Source: Trematomus loennbergii (Eukaryota > Chordata > Actinopteri > Perciformes > Nototheniidae). From it: a stretch of 64,000 nt of DNA. The stretch covers positions 1 to 64,000 of the forward strand of contig JAAOOA010000616.1 in NCBI GenBank assembly GCA_012861695.1, in the 5' to 3' direction. Under the pieces are notes generated by a model, which saw only the letters and a list, made by a program, of their open reading frames with translations, was not told where the DNA came from and ran no database searches. This document shows, in pieces, positions 42,587 to 55,438 of the stretch (the first letter of the stretch is position 1; each line of letters opens with the position of its first letter). Made by a program: the position numbers and the translations under genes.

Positions 42587-45387
42587 TTAAGGAATATGGA
42601 CAACAGAGCTATTTTCCTTGCTTTTCTTCAATTGCCTTGCTGCTATGAGTCTCTGTGCCACAGAAAGAGCCCCATTTGCCTGAGCTATGACATGAGGCTC
42701 AACCCCAGAAACACTCCACATTTTCCCAGTGATGGCGCTAAACACAACCTGGTTAGGGATGGAAACGTACAGAACGCTTTTCCCGATCTGATAGGTTCCA
42801 CTTGATAGAGACCCTCCAATCGTTGGCTCTCCGATGATTGTGACTTTGTTCAGATCCTTCAAAGAGCGGATAAACACTTCAGCTGCTGATCCTGTCAAGT
42901 GACTGGTGAGGATGTAGACACCTTTGGAGGATCCATACCTTTGACCTCTGACTTTAGGCCAAGTCATCACTTCTGTCATGGTGGATTTGGTGCGGTCAAA
43001 GACGGTGTAAAGATGCTGCAATGGCTTATCCTCAAAGAAATAGGTACACAATAGGGGAACTGCTGATGAATATCCACCAGTGTTGTACCTCATGTCAATA
43101 ATGAGGGCATCTGTGTTTACTATCTTGCGCCACACTTGTTTCACCATCTGAGGCCAAATGGCTTTTACCACCCCTACATCTGGCATCATGCCCATCCTTA
43201 GATAGCCAACATTGTCTTGCAGGAGCTCAACTTTAAACACAGAATGAATTACTTGTCCCACTTCTTCAGCAGTAGGGATCTCTGGGACGTCATGAAACGA
43301 GTCTGGTTCAATGTCGCAGTGGAAGACATGGAGGCGGTGATCGCCCGAAGTCTCTTGGAGGTCTGCTGTCAACAGAGATGCCAAAGAGTCCAAGTCGATC
43401 ACTGACCAATACATTCCCTCGTCCCATTTGTTCATCAGTACTTTGCTGACATTTAATGCAACTTCATGGATTGCATAGTGTTTTTCTAACAATTCCCCAG
43501 TTCCCTCTATGAGGGACTTGAGCCCTTGGTGTAAATCTGCAATCTCATGAACGTGTTCCACAGCTTCCTCGGCTAACACAATTGCATCTGGTACCACACC
43601 ACCTCCTAGCCAGTATTCCCCATTGTTGTCTAAAAAGTTTATGACAGGGACAGTTATAGCAATATCTGTCCCCTCTATTTCATACGTCTTTGAATGCATC
43701 AGGTTCCCGGAAGTAATTTCCCCAATGACTGTGCCGCGATGTAGTGACTGTATCAGGTAGGCTAACTCCTCGCCAACGCTTGCTGTGTTGTAGCTAGTTA
43801 ACACGTAAACCCCACGTCTTGAGCCGTAGGTATGGCCTTTCATTTGAGGCAAAGAGTCATATATTGTTGTTATGTTTTGAATTTGGTCATATATTGTAAA
43901 AAGTTAAGCTTCTGGAAGAATCATGCAGATAGGACAGTATCAGAGCTAGAGAGGAAGATGATCCACCAGTGTTATAGCGCAGATCAACAACCAGGTTTTT
44001 AGTATCTTTGAGGGGCTCCCACACCTTTTTAGCCATGATCGTTTCTAGCTTAGTCCCTTCAGACAACTTGAAAAACTTGTCAACGCGGAGATAGCCAGTA
44101 TTGTCTGAGAGTATTTCGACTTTGATCGTTGTATCTACCAGTGCTTTTAGTGATTCATAATCTTCTGGAACGTTGTCAAGTGCAGGGTCCCCCTCCTCTA
44201 CTATGTCAGCATTGTCTGGCATGTATTTGATGATCAGTCGAGGATCTTCGGACAGAGTCTGGAGGTCCTGGTTGAGTGTGACTACTAGGTCCTCCTCAGA
44301 TACAACAGTGGAAAAGTCTGTAGTCTTCAGATGTTCAAGTAGAGCTGGAACTCTGTCAGTGAAAGCGTAGAACCTCACGATTATATCTGCGATCCTCTGC
44401 ACAACTTTTGGGATGGCACCTCTTACAGCCAAAAGGACTTGGCTTTTGCGACAGCTTCCTTGGCGTTGGCGTTGATTGTTGGGGGAACGCCACTTACTTC
44501 CCAGCTATGGCCTGTGATTGGACTGACTGATCTTGCCACAGGAACTGTTATGTAGAAAGCAGACTGAGGGATCCTAATCTTTTCTACTTTTACTGACCCA
44601 CCAGCAGACCTTTCCCCAACTGTGATAGCCCTCTTTAGGTTTTTTAAAGCATATGCCACCGCTTCAGCAGCCCCCATGGTACGCTTACTAGTCAAAACAA
44701 TCAGGTCTTTCTTCTTTCCATACCTTTCCCCTTTATTGACGGCATGGTCCACAGCTCTTTAGTTATGTTTGATTGCCTGTCATAGACAGTATCAACATGA
44801 ATGAGGGGCTCAGGATCTGAGAAATAGGAGATTATAAAAGAAACTCCAGACATTTCTCCAGCTGTGCTATACCTCAGGTCCAAAATCAGTGAAGAGGTGT
44901 TAGCAACTTTGTCCCAGATGTCGTCCCTCAGCAGAGATCCAAGCTTTGCTGCTGTTTCCTCCCCAATGATCCGATCCATCCGCAAATATCCAACGTTATT
45001 GTCCAGGATATCCAGCTTGACAGAGTTTCTCACCAGCCTGATTAACTGCTCTGTGGGGAGAGACGGCAGTATCTGTGGCATCACTGGGACGGTATTAGGC
45101 TCGTATGAAACAGTCAATCGTGGATCGTTCAGTGCCCCTTGTACTCTGTTTGTTAGCACAGATGCCAGAGTCTTCCTGTCTGAAATATGTTGGATTTCTC
45201 CTCTGTTGATGGCTTGTTGGATGGCCTCCTGCATCCCAACCAGGTTCTCAGGGAAGCAGTAGTTTTCCGAAAGGATCTTGGCCATTTCTATCACCAGAGC
45301 AGGCTGGAATGATGAGCCGACAGTAGATAAGAGTAGCATCAATAGCAGCGGTGGAGTGTGGTGCTCCATCACTAATGTCTTCATCAT
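42587..45387 (-). CDS. irbpl: Interphotoreceptor retinoid-binding protein-like, three-module, intronless
   Basis: Secreted retinoid/fatty-acid carrier of the IRBP family, expected in the photoreceptor matrix. A signal peptide (MEHHTPPLLLMLLLSTVGS) follows MMKTLV; the first methionine is taken as start, the second or seventh being alternatives. Three modules of about 300 residues follow without introns. Each has an NVGYLRMD-type motif (NVGYLRMDRI, NTGYLRVDKF, NVGYLRMGMM), a DLRYNTGG-type motif (LILDLRYSTAG, LVVDLRYNTGG, LIIDMRYNTGG) and an SWEVSGV or MWSVSGV-type strand. The C-terminus is KSKENSSVVHIP. Three single-base indels split the frame: G lost at 44728-44731, T lost at 44431-44434, T gained at 43898-43902; each is in a homopolymer. 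Teleosts are known to carry such a copy directly upstream of the intron-containing IRBP gene. The symbol is from memory of zebrafish naming. Confidence 0.92.
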
Positions 45388-45511
45388 CAGTGATGGAAAG
45401 AGATCTGCTCTGGATGATTTAGTTTATATGTCCGTGTTGAAGGATACTAGTTTTTGGAGGAGGGAACATTGACATGTTTGTGGGTTTTTGGGACAACAAC
45501 AACATCCAGAT

Positions 45512-45565
45512 AAGAGGCTTTTGTCCAATAAATCACTCTAATCGCTTTATCTGTGACGCTTCAGC
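45512..45565 (-). promoter_or_regulatory. Conserved upstream block of the three-module IRBP gene
   Basis: On the transcript strand: CAGATAAAGCGATTAGAG then TGATTTATTGGACAAAAG and CCTCTTA. It begins about 125 bp before the start codon and aligns over about 50 bp with 40882-40940. The shared GCGATTAG core suggests an OTX/CRX site. Confidence 0.6.
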
Positions 45566-46468
45566 CAGCAGACAATATCAGACGGATCTAAAATTGGTAA
45601 ATGGTGCTTTTTTTTCTCTTTTCCCACACAAACGCTGTAATTTTTAATTCTTTCTTGTTTTTGCCAAGTAATGCCATTACTTGGTCTTTGTCTAAGGGGC
45701 TTAATGTACTTGACACACATCTCTAAATTCACAATATAATACTTTTTTCTTTTCAACCTTTTCCTTTAAATTCATATCAGGTTGGAAAGACAAGTAAACA
45801 TTTTTTTTTTCGGGCTGATTGATGCAAAATCCTGAGCAGAAACTCTCCTTCTCAACCACTCTCTCTCTTGTCTGTTACAAAAGCTTAATGTTGGTGTATT
45901 TTGGTGCGGTTTGTGGCTTTAAAGGTCACGTCTGGGTCGCTCCACTGGTGACATGATTACACAGTTGGTAGACGTGGCAAAGCCTTCTTAAAACACATGC
46001 AGGATCAGAATTGGGGAAAAAACAGATCCACAGGACAAAAGGTTGATTAAAAAGGCTTTATCTCTACTGAATGCTGAATTATTCTCATTTTTATCCTTTT
46101 GTTATGTTTCCTGTGGATAGTTCTTTGTGTTTTTTAATCAAAAAGTACATCTTATCATTTGGTTTATAATTAAACAAAGACTGTCACTGTGTCCATGTGA
46201 ATAACATGTAAATGCACGTCCCAAGTTGACAAATGTAATCTATATTTGATGAAGTGTTAATTCTGTACACTGAATTGAACCTGACATCAATAAGTAGCCT
46301 ACCCTGTGACACGCTGATCCAGAAAGAATTGCAGCTCAGAGTTATGCACCCAGACTTTATCTCATTACAAATACTAGACGCAGTCAGCTAATCTTAACGT
46401 CTTAATTTTAATACCGTCTCACGCTTTAGATAATAAAATAATCTCTGCCGATTCCCACAACAACAATC

Positions 46469-47166
46469 TTTTCACTCACTAATGGTTTGGATTTTGAAAT
46501 CCCTGAATTGCTAATTTGCTTGAAATACCACATCTACCAAAAATGCTAAACTGTAGAAGTATTCTCTGAATGTAAGACCGCTCTTTTAACTAGCTGAAAT
46601 AATCTTTTTGGATAACTAGCACTAGCTAAACCAGCTACACACTAGCTATATCAAGCTAGCTGCTAAGATGTATTTCCAGACACAGCAGGAATGGGTTTTC
46701 ATTGTAAAAGCCCAAACAACTATGCTACCTGCCGACCACCAAGCCCCAGATAGCCAAGTTTAGCAGCTAGCTTGTAAATTAGCTTGTAAATATAGCATAG
46801 CATTTAGCACAATATATTTCCCTTTAGAGTAATATTTTCACTCACTAATGGTTTGGATTTTGAAATCCCTGAATTGCTCATTTGCTTGAAAAACAACAGC
46901 TACCAAAAATGTTAAGCTGTAGAAATATTTCTGAATATTGGGCTGCTCTTAGCTAGCTGAAAGAATCTCTTTGGATAACTAGCAATAGCTAAACCGCTAC
47001 ACACTAGCTATATTAAGCTAGCTGCTAAGATGTATTTCAGACACAGCAGGAATGGGTTTTCTTGGTAAAAGCCCAAACAACAAATGCTACCTGCCTAAGA
47101 ACTAGCTTGTAAATTAGCTCGTAAATATAGCATAGCATTTAGCACAAGATATTTCCCTTTAGAGTT
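46469..47166 (+). repeat. Tandem direct duplication, ~366 and ~332 bp
   Basis: Copy 1 46469-46834, copy 2 46835-47166. Both begin TTTTCACTCACTAATGGTTT and end near TTTAGCACAA...TTTCCCTTTAGAG. Copy 2 lacks about 35 bp around the CCACCAAGCCCCAGATAGCC segment. Both are rich in AGCTAGCT-type words. Confidence 0.92.
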
Positions 47167-48091
47167 GGAGGAGAGCAAACAGGGGTAAAAGGAAAGTGAA
47201 TATTGAACTCACATTGGGCAGATGAACAGACACACACATGCTACTGTTTTTCAGTGTCGACTCAATGTGTAAATAAGCCTTTGTTTGCTCACGTTAGCCG
47301 TATCCTGGTCATTATTTGTGTACATAGGCTACAGCTAGTTTGCCCTCAGGTGATGAAACAGTAAATTGACGCAGGCTCAAGATGTCATACTGCTAATCCA
47401 GGTATTTTAAACTGGCTCTGTTGTCACATGCTGTTGTTGACTGGGGAAAGATCTCATTAGGTCCTATGTGTCAAACTGAGCCTGCCTTGTTATGGTGCTA
47501 TTTTAAGACATGAGTTATTTTGGGTTATCCAGAAAGATGTGGAAGTGTATACATGAACTTGCCCCCTCATTGGTTTTGTCACAGAGGTTAAAGCCCTGAT
47601 AAGGATGTGTCACTGACTACAAATAATTACAAATATATAAACAAAAGTTCAAATAATACATGTTCCTGTTAACAGACAAGCACAATTATGTATTTTAGGA
47701 TTTAGTGTGTGTGTTATGTTGGTAAACAATTCATTCATACCTTACTCATAACTTTTCACACAAAATATAGGCTATCTTAATTCAAAGGATGAAACATTGT
47801 ACGTTAAAAATAAATAACAATCAGAACGTAATACAGCACAAAATCAGACTTTATAGCTCTTTTTGGTAGATAAATAAGGAGATACTTATCAAGCAATTGT
47901 TCACATTGAACTAACATAAAGCCATTTGACTCTTTATTGACAGTCCCTGCTTAGAGGAGTAAATGACACACAGCTGATTTCAATATCTTCTAACGAGCAG
48001 GCAGTGTCTGCTGCAGAGAATCAACCATCGTGACTGCTGCTGCATTTAATTACCTGAGAAAACAGAGGAGGTAGTGTTTGAAATGTGATAC

Positions 48092-48771
48092 TAAGGCCCA
48101 ATCCCAAAACCACGCCCTACACCCTACCCCTCCGCCACATTAAGTGCTGTTCCAAACTAACGAGTGTGGAGAGGTGTGGAGGGGGAGTGGGCTATCAAGC
48201 CCTCAAACAGCGAGTCTGCATCGGTGCTGACTTGAGACCGGTCTCTACCTGACCGGAGTCACGCTGTGTGTGTCCGTCAGGAAACACGCTGTTTACAAGT
48301 AGTTCCAGCAAACATCCACTGATAAATTGCGATGTTAACAACCTCATGATAACCTCATATTTTTTAACTTAGGATCATACCTGTGTTTAGTCTAGAAAAA
48401 GGTAAATGTGTGCATTTTATTATAAAGTTGTGTATATTTACAGACTGTTGCAAAAACTAAGAAGCTTATAAACATCAGGTTTAAAACTAAAAGAGCTTTA
48501 CAAAAAGTAACACAATGAAAGATGTTTGGAGTTTTATTTGAGTTCTTAATTTACATTTTTTGTCTAAGAGATGCCGATTTGAAACCGTTGTTACATACAG
48601 TTACGGCATTTCCTGTTTCTGCCGGAGAGAGGGGAGTTTGTCCCAAAGCTTGCCGCTGTATTTACTCCCTCCATCTGACAGGAGGGAGCCTCGTTGAGCT
48701 GCGAGTGTGGCTACAGACGGAGTTCACTCCGTCACGGAGGGGTTGAGGGAGTGGTTTGGGATTGGGCCTAA
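48092..48771. mobile_element. DNA transposon with GGCCCAATCCCAAA termini, TAA-flanked
   Basis: Imperfect inverted repeats of about 45 bp: left GGCCCAATCCCAAAACCACG, right in reverse complement GGCCCAATCCCAAACCACTC. TAA stands on both sides, consistent with a 3-bp TWA target duplication of the PIF/Harbinger type (inference). No transposase frame. Confidence 0.75.
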
Positions 48772-49855
48772 TTCAAATGTAGATGCCCACATGTTTATAT
48801 TATATAAATGGTTAATACATATTAGCTTTGCTCTCTTTCTATCTTTTTTATTTTAACACCATATAGGAACAATAACAGAAATTAAATGTCATATTGTGAC
48901 AAAGATTTTTTTATTAATTTCAGGGTACAAAAGCCTCAAAAACAAAATGAGACACACTGTACAATAAAAACTCTCCACTCAGCAATGTAGCATGCATACA
49001 AGATAACAACTCTTTACAAGTCATACTGTATGTTGGTAATTCACAGACAACTGCTGAATATATATTAATTAAACAAATTACAGTTGTTTACAATGGTAAA
49101 TAACAGTTTTACATAAAAACCAAGAGAAAGACAGGGCAGTAAACCAAAGAATGTGGTAATGCATAATGTGTTCAGGCTGCATTGAGAAATTAAAAACTCT
49201 CATGGAAGAAAACACACGTGTCTGTCAGGCCTTTGGTATATTACTGATAGATCTGTTTTAGCTATATTTTAAAAATCGTAAAAAATCGGATGTTTGCTTT
49301 CTTTTTTCACTTTTTCATATTATTTTTGTTCTCTTTTAGATTTCTCACTGCATAAAATACATTTCATTAGTTTTATTAAAACACATTAATCAAAGACAGT
49401 GTACGATTAATCATTTATGTACATATAACCATTATTAAATAATACACAATATAGATTCCATTGTTCTGCCTGGTGGTGTTAAATCACGTTAAATGCTTAA
49501 AAACAAAACAAAACCAACTAAGCTAGCATTTAGGCATGTCAGTAAATCTGTCCACCACTTTGTACAGTGTTGAAATATGAAATATCTTAACTATTAGCGG
49601 TCAGTAATGTTATAAAATGTCACTCATGTAACTTGAACTGAAATGTGGGTTGAGGAATAGTTTTTTTACTATCTACCTATTTATTAAGAAATAAGATGCC
49701 ACTTGGTACTGCAACTTCTGCACACAATTTTTTCTTACTTCTTCTTACATTTCTCCCAATGGAGGGCAATACCATCAGACTGACTTCAATGAAATGCAGT
49801 CTTTAAACCATTAGTATCTCCTGTACTACCAACAGAGTAAACCAACCTCTCCTGA

Positions 49856-50775
49856 CTACCTGCAGCCACACTCTGCCACCTTCATCTCTTCGTACAGATA
49901 TCTTATAGTGAGGCGTCCGTTCTCTTGATACATGACCGTGATGGGGTCCAGTTTGATGGGGACGCAGCACGCCATGTTGGCTTTCTTCGGGTTCCTTATG
50001 TTCATCAGCGCCTGGATGAGGGCGTGTTTTGATGGCTTCATTTCACCCGTCATCGGTTGGTAACACAGGCCCCGACATTCGAAGGCGTCGTATTCTGGAG
50101 GTGCCACGATCCAACTGTCCCATCCGATGTCTCTAAAGTTGACCTTGAGAGAGGTCCGCTGGCAGTGTTCCCTCTCTGCCTTTCTTTTCCTTCTCCGTGG
50201 GTGCTGACCCTCCGGGATTTCGTTGGGAAGCTCATTTCCATTGTACCAATCGGCGCCCGAGTGCAAGATGGATTCTTCTTCGTGGAGAATCATCTCTTTT
50301 AATTCCTTCTTTGTTTCCCTTCTCCTGCTACCAAGATCATCTGAGAAGACGATCAAAGCTGCTGAAGTGTTATCTCCAACAGACACGCTCATATTCAGAC
50401 ATCCTGCTTCTTCTTCTCCATCTTTAGAGGCCCCACAGTCCTTCCTATCCACCACGACATCAAAACAATTGCATGGTGGCCAAATTTGATCCATCTCTGA
50501 ATAGCTGTGGTCACATCAAACGTCTCCCACGTGCTCTCCAAACCCGTCACCTCTTTGCCCGCCAGCAGTTGGGTGGTGGAGGTGAAATCGTTGTAATCCA
50601 CTTCATAGACTTTGACGGTGGCCTTGAAATTTGGGGAGTTGACCTTTGACCTGGAGTCCGGGTAGAAGAACAGCTGCAGTTCAGCAGAAGTGATATTTTC
50701 ATGGTTGGGGATGCTGACGTTAAACTGCAGCCTGTGCTTTTGACTTTGTGTCGTTCGTCACAGAGAAAGGGATAT
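49856..50775 (-). CDS. gdf2: gdf2 exon 2 (propeptide remainder and mature ligand)
   Basis: 920 bp, acceptor CTCAAACAG. It starts DIPFSVTND, then after the first indel HRLQFNVSIPNHENIT, KVYEVDYNDFTST and WETFDVTTAIQRWI, then after the second indel CNCFDVVVDRKDCG and the mature region to the TAG at 49856-49858. Confidence 0.9.
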
Positions 50776-51899
50776 CTGTTTGAGAAAAAACAAGAAGTCA
50801 GAGGGGTTTGCTAATTCTCCATTACACAACTGTGTGTACGTGTACATAATAGACAACTTCAATTTGTTGAGTAATATTAGAATTTAGTCAGTGAACTACA
50901 GACTAAATCCTGGTAATATCTTCAAACTAAAAAGTTTAAAGAATTCAAATGTCAGTACATCTGTAATAAAGCAGTTGTGAATTACTATTTAATATATTTG
51001 TATTTGGTAATTTTTAAGAAACATACAAACAGTTCAGTCTTTGGCAGCAGCACATGGGTTATCATGGGACTATAAATAACTGTGTTGCAACTAAATAAGG
51101 GGAATTGTCTGGGTAACTTTAGGGCAATGGTTCCAAATGTAGCCATTGGGGCCCACACAAGGGATAACCTAAAGAGGCAAAATTCTGCAAATCAAAAATG
51201 TTTTGAACACAGAGATTACACGTTCACTTTTAAAGGGGTCACAGACCCAAAGGTTGAGCACCATTGGATTAAAGCTTTTTATTTAAGTTAATCCCCCCCA
51301 AAACAAACTGAACTAATTTAACTTGCAAAGAAAATGCTTATAGAGATTTCCAGCCTGTTTCTCTGTAGCTGTAATGAGAGAAAGTAGGCAAGTAGGACAT
51401 TTAAAAATATTCCTATCAACTCTGGCACTACATGGATTAAATGGGTAGAAAACCACAATGAGAGTTATTTATTTTGAAGGTAGTGTCTCCCTCCTAAAAT
51501 GTAAGGATTATTGCACATATATACTTCTTTCATGTCCAGTTATATTGGCGTACCTTGCACAGTGAAGCTTCGTATGACATCAGACTGAGGGTTTGCCGAG
51601 CTGTCCGAGGCGTACTTGTTGTAGAGCTCCATCATGAACTGAGGACGGTAGATCTTGCTGTTCTCCTGAGGAACATCCGACAGGTTGAGTTTCCTCAGAA
51701 ATCCCTCCTTCATGGTTCCCAGGAGGTTCTCCATCCTGGAGTCTTCCTCCTCCAGAAGGTCCTCCTCTGACATCTGAGCGTAGAGTCCATCAGCTTCCTC
51801 ACTCTGGATGTCGTTATTGAGAGGTTTACAGATGCAAGAGCTGATATAAACCACCAGACACACACACACCTGGAACAGGAATGATCTGGACCTCTGCAT
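49856..51899 (-). CDS. gdf2: Growth/differentiation factor 2 (BMP9), two exons
   Basis: Secreted TGF-beta-family ligand; in vertebrates BMP9 signals through ALK1 and endoglin on endothelium. Exon 1 has a signal peptide (MQRSRSFLFQVCVCLVVY) and the start of the propeptide (MMELYNKYASD, VIRSFTV). Exon 2 holds the remaining propeptide, a basic furin-type site (HPRRRKRKAE) and the mature cystine-knot domain: CQRTSLKVNFRDIGWDSW, ECRGLCYQP, KHALIQALM, ACCVPIKLDPITVMY and AECGCR, with all seven family cysteines. It resembles GDF2 more than BMP10 (VNF-DIGWDSWI-AP, and locus next to rbp3). The two-exon layout is usual. Two single-base indels break the propeptide frame (one T extra in 50738-50741; one base lost around 50470-50485), probably assembly errors. 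Confidence 0.94.
51554..51899 (-). CDS. gdf2: gdf2 exon 1 (signal peptide, propeptide N-terminus)
   Basis: 346 bp, donor GTACGC after TTCACTGTGCAAG. It includes an acidic stretch SEEDLLEEEDSRMENLL. Ends in phase 1, matching exon 2. Confidence 0.92.
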
Positions 51900-54559
51900 T
51901 TTGAAATTAGACCCTCTTTAAGACACTCCACTGGCAGAAACTTGACCTTCTTCCCAGCCTGAAAAGAGACTTCGCGACGGCAAGGTTTGAAAATGGAGAT
52001 CCCCAATGCAAGGACCACAGTCCTGACGTCCGCTCCCATGCTCCCAGAGTAAACACGGGGACTCGTGTCAACCAAAAATAGTAGCTTGGCCAGGCTTATC
52101 ACCACCAGCGATGCCTTCTTTAAAGCATTGTTATCATTAGAGGGCTGGCTGCTAATGAAGACACTGTAAACACTCAACAGCGATAATGAGGGAGGCACTG
52201 GAAACTGTGAGGTTACTGAAAAGCAGACGCTTCCACAAAATGCCTTTTCCCAGCTGGAGGGTGAAAGTGTTGAGGCCAACAGAAACAAAACATTCTTTAC
52301 CGCCATCATTGTAAAATATGTCTTAAGAGTTCGTGTGGTATCATACTCCTGTACATAAGAGGTCATGATACCATAATGAGATCAGAAGTGACGGTCACGG
52401 AAAAATAGTAAATGTGATTTTTCATTAACAACTGCTCAATTATCTTAAATATATTATAGAAAAGTCCAATAAAAAGAGGTATTTCCTACTTCTCCATAGT
52501 AACAATACAATGCTGCGTGGATTTGGAGTCACAGGGTCACATAGCATGGCAGCTATTGAAGAAAATACATTTAAAAGAGCAGAATTTAAATGGAAGTATT
52601 CATATAAAATAGATGGTGGACTAAAATGTTGTAAAAATAGGTGTTTCCTACTAATTAGGTGTCATATTTAAGGAGAACTTAAGGTGTTTTGTGCAGTTTG
52701 CCACTTAATTCTTCCAGGCAGAGAACAACCAGACATCTGGAAGAACACATGGAAAAATGTTGAACTGATATACTGTATATAAGCGAGGATCTATAAAATA
52801 TGATAGGCATGAGAACAGAGTTTTTTTTCACACCACTGGCACATGAAACAAAGACATGATGGACATGGTGGTTTTCATCACTACTTCCTGTATGTCCAAG
52901 ATGATGATGGGTCTCTGTGGGGGGTCTGAGCCCAAAACCACAAGCCAATGTTTCCGGGGACGTTGGCCAGAGTCCGGCATTTCTGGGAATGTCTGTCTTT
53001 TAGTCATGCAGTCACTCATGCCGCGTTTTCATAAAAATGCTTTCAATGTGGCCTTTTGAAATGTTGAAGCATTCCTCTCTATGGAGTCAATCAGCGATGA
53101 AACATCTACTGGCACGGATACAGTTAATAATGTCTGCATGCGGGAGAAGAAAAAACTGGACTGAGGAAGAGCTGTTGAGAAAACTGGTCACTATAGGTCA
53201 AAATGAATTGGAAAACATGCAGTAAAAACGTGAGTTTGGCCAATGAACGTTGGTCTTTGATGGTTGATTGGTTAAATGGCCAATCTTTAAAATGTGTAAA
53301 AGGTTCATTTTTTATTTAATGTGCAACAAAAATAAGTCAAATTTAAAAGGGGAAATCTGATTGGGCACCATTACACACGTCTTGTGTCAATTATAAGTTG
53401 CACAACACTATAATAATATGTAATAAACTAACATGTATTTTCCAAGATTACTTTCAAAATAAAAGTAGTCCTCTCAGAAATCAGAACGTACCCAATAGAG
53501 CTCTTGTGGCGGGCGGTTCCTCTTTAAACAGCAGGATTTATACTATTGACATACATTGAGTTACTGTGGTATATAATGTGCACAAAGCCTAAGCTTTAAA
53601 CACTTTTAAAAAAGTTTGCAAATGTTTTTAACAATATGTACAATTCAATTTATTTCCTTACGAGCCATACATTAGTCTATGAGCACACATCACTATTCAA
53701 ATACACTTTAAGCCATATAATACAGTTTTAAGGACAGATACATTTATCCCTTTTTACTTACCATGGAAATCTACCATTATTACAAACTGTACAAGTCATC
53801 TTTGAATAACAGTATTCATGTGTTAAAGTCAAATGCTGAATAACAACAGGAAACTATTTTAAAAATGTTTTAGTCTGTTCAACTTTCCCAAAATGCACAG
53901 CAGGGGGCAGCAGAGCGCTGTTTTTACCCTCAGCTGAAACAGAAGCAAGTGACCTTCCAATGCTTGTAGCACAGTATCTGTCAGTAGGTGTCATAAATAT
54001 ATACAAGATATAAACAAATGGCTATTAAAATATAGTTTAAAGAAGATGTTATTACCTATCATGCACAAATAGTTCTTGCTAATATATGGGAGGTTCAACG
54101 GCAACAATAGAATAGGTACAATTTAGTTTGCATTAGTAAGTACAGTATTTACATGACGAGGGTTGAATAATGTAGGATGTAAATCAGTCTGTGTGTCCCT
54201 CCTGAGTCAGTGAGCAGTTCATCAGGGAGTCCAAATCCAGACAGGGCCAAGCAGCAGAGGAACTGATGAGAAAAGGTTTCAGGAACTTTTGAAACAACAA
54301 ACGAGAGCTTACTCAACTTGGAAGCATTTCCCAAAAGACAGCAGAGTCCAGGTGTAGGCCAGAGATAATGGAGTCTTATCTTGAATGATATTAAAACAGT
54401 CAAGATCACTTCATAAAAGTGAAAGTGTGCGGAAGAAATGAAAAATGTTACCCATAAAAGACCATTGTATATTCATGTGTCACCCCTATGTTACCTTGAA
54501 TTTATAAGGGAAATAATCCAAAAATAGACAAAAGTCTTGATGAATTGCCGTAGATGGGA
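51900..54559. other. Intergenic upstream of gdf2
   Basis: No coding evidence; presumably the gdf2 promoter and 5' UTR near 51.9-52.4 kb. Otherwise AT-rich unique-looking sequence with no clear repeat. Confidence 0.6.
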
Positions 54560-55438
54560 TTTAAAGGTGGGGTAGGTAAGTTTGAGAAACCAGCTCGAGA
54601 TACACTTTTTGTTATATTCCATGGAATGCTCTTAACATCCCGATAGCAATGAATATCTTAAAGGGGACCTATCATGCAAAATGCACTTTTGTACGTCTTT
54701 TATACATGAATATGTGTCCCCGGTGTTCCAGGGAACTCACCAAGTGTCAGAAAACACAACCCTCTCTATTTTCCTCCATACCCAAATCTCTAAAAAAGGG
54801 GCTGCAACGGATCTGATAAAAACTGATCCAGATTTGAACACTGTCCTGACGTCAGGACGGTGGCGCTACGGCTATTGGGCCAACTCCACCAATCAGGAGG
54901 AGACAGCCACGGCCATTGCTGTTCGAAAGCGCTGGAGACGCTGTAGTACATATGCCAGGCCTGTAGATGGTGCTGTTCTCACAGAATCAGCCATTGCAAA
55001 AACAGAGCTAAAAAAGTGCAAATTGAGCGAAATGAGGCATGGCTAAAATGCATGATGTTTGGTATTTTGAGAAAAAAAAAGTATAAATATGCCTTATATA
55101 GGTATGGTCCTACACTATATTATTCAAATATAGCATGATAGGTCCACTTTAAGTGCTTTGACAAAAAATCCATAAAAAATATCATGTGGAAGCCGTAGTA
55201 CTGTAAAAAGCACGACCAATCATTTTAGCCGGCCCGGCTAAAATAACTGGATGGCCTACCTGCCTGTCAGCCTTCCATCTGTGCACAAACTTATCTCGTG
55301 CCCTCATTGGTCATGTCTGCGTTCGTGTGTGTTGGAGGAGGGGCTCTGTAAGGAAGTGGCAGATTTTTTCCGGCTGTGTATTTTCAAATTCTCGAGCACT
55401 CGAGCTGGTTTCTCCAAAATTACCTACCCCACCTTTAA
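54560..55438. mobile_element. TTAA-flanked DNA element with ~38-bp inverted repeats, MITE nested inside
   Basis: Left end TTAAAGGTGGGGTAGGTAAG then GAAACCAGCTCGAG; right end CTCGAGCTGGTTTCTCC then TTACCTACCCCACCTTTAA. A different family from the six MITE copies but the same TTAA target. The MITE at 54658-55152 interrupts it. Confidence 0.88.
54658..55152 (+). mobile_element. TTAA-flanked MITE, copy 6 (nested)
   Basis: TTAA on both sides, termini AGGGGACCTATCATGC and GCATGATAGGTCCACT. CRE-centred palindrome at 54839-54862 with one mismatch. Younger than the element it sits in. Confidence 0.92.

Larger units (their letters stand above)
45566..49855. other. Intergenic between irbpl and gdf2
   Basis: No exon found. 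It holds a tandem 350-bp duplication and a TAA-flanked DNA element, and on its right the gdf2 3' UTR region (AT-rich). Confidence 0.75.

Noticed and set aside
42587..45387. Three-module IRBP gene as a pseudogene
   Set aside because: Only single-base homopolymer indels, all conserved motifs retained and neighbouring genes show the same error type; artefact is more likely, though not proven.
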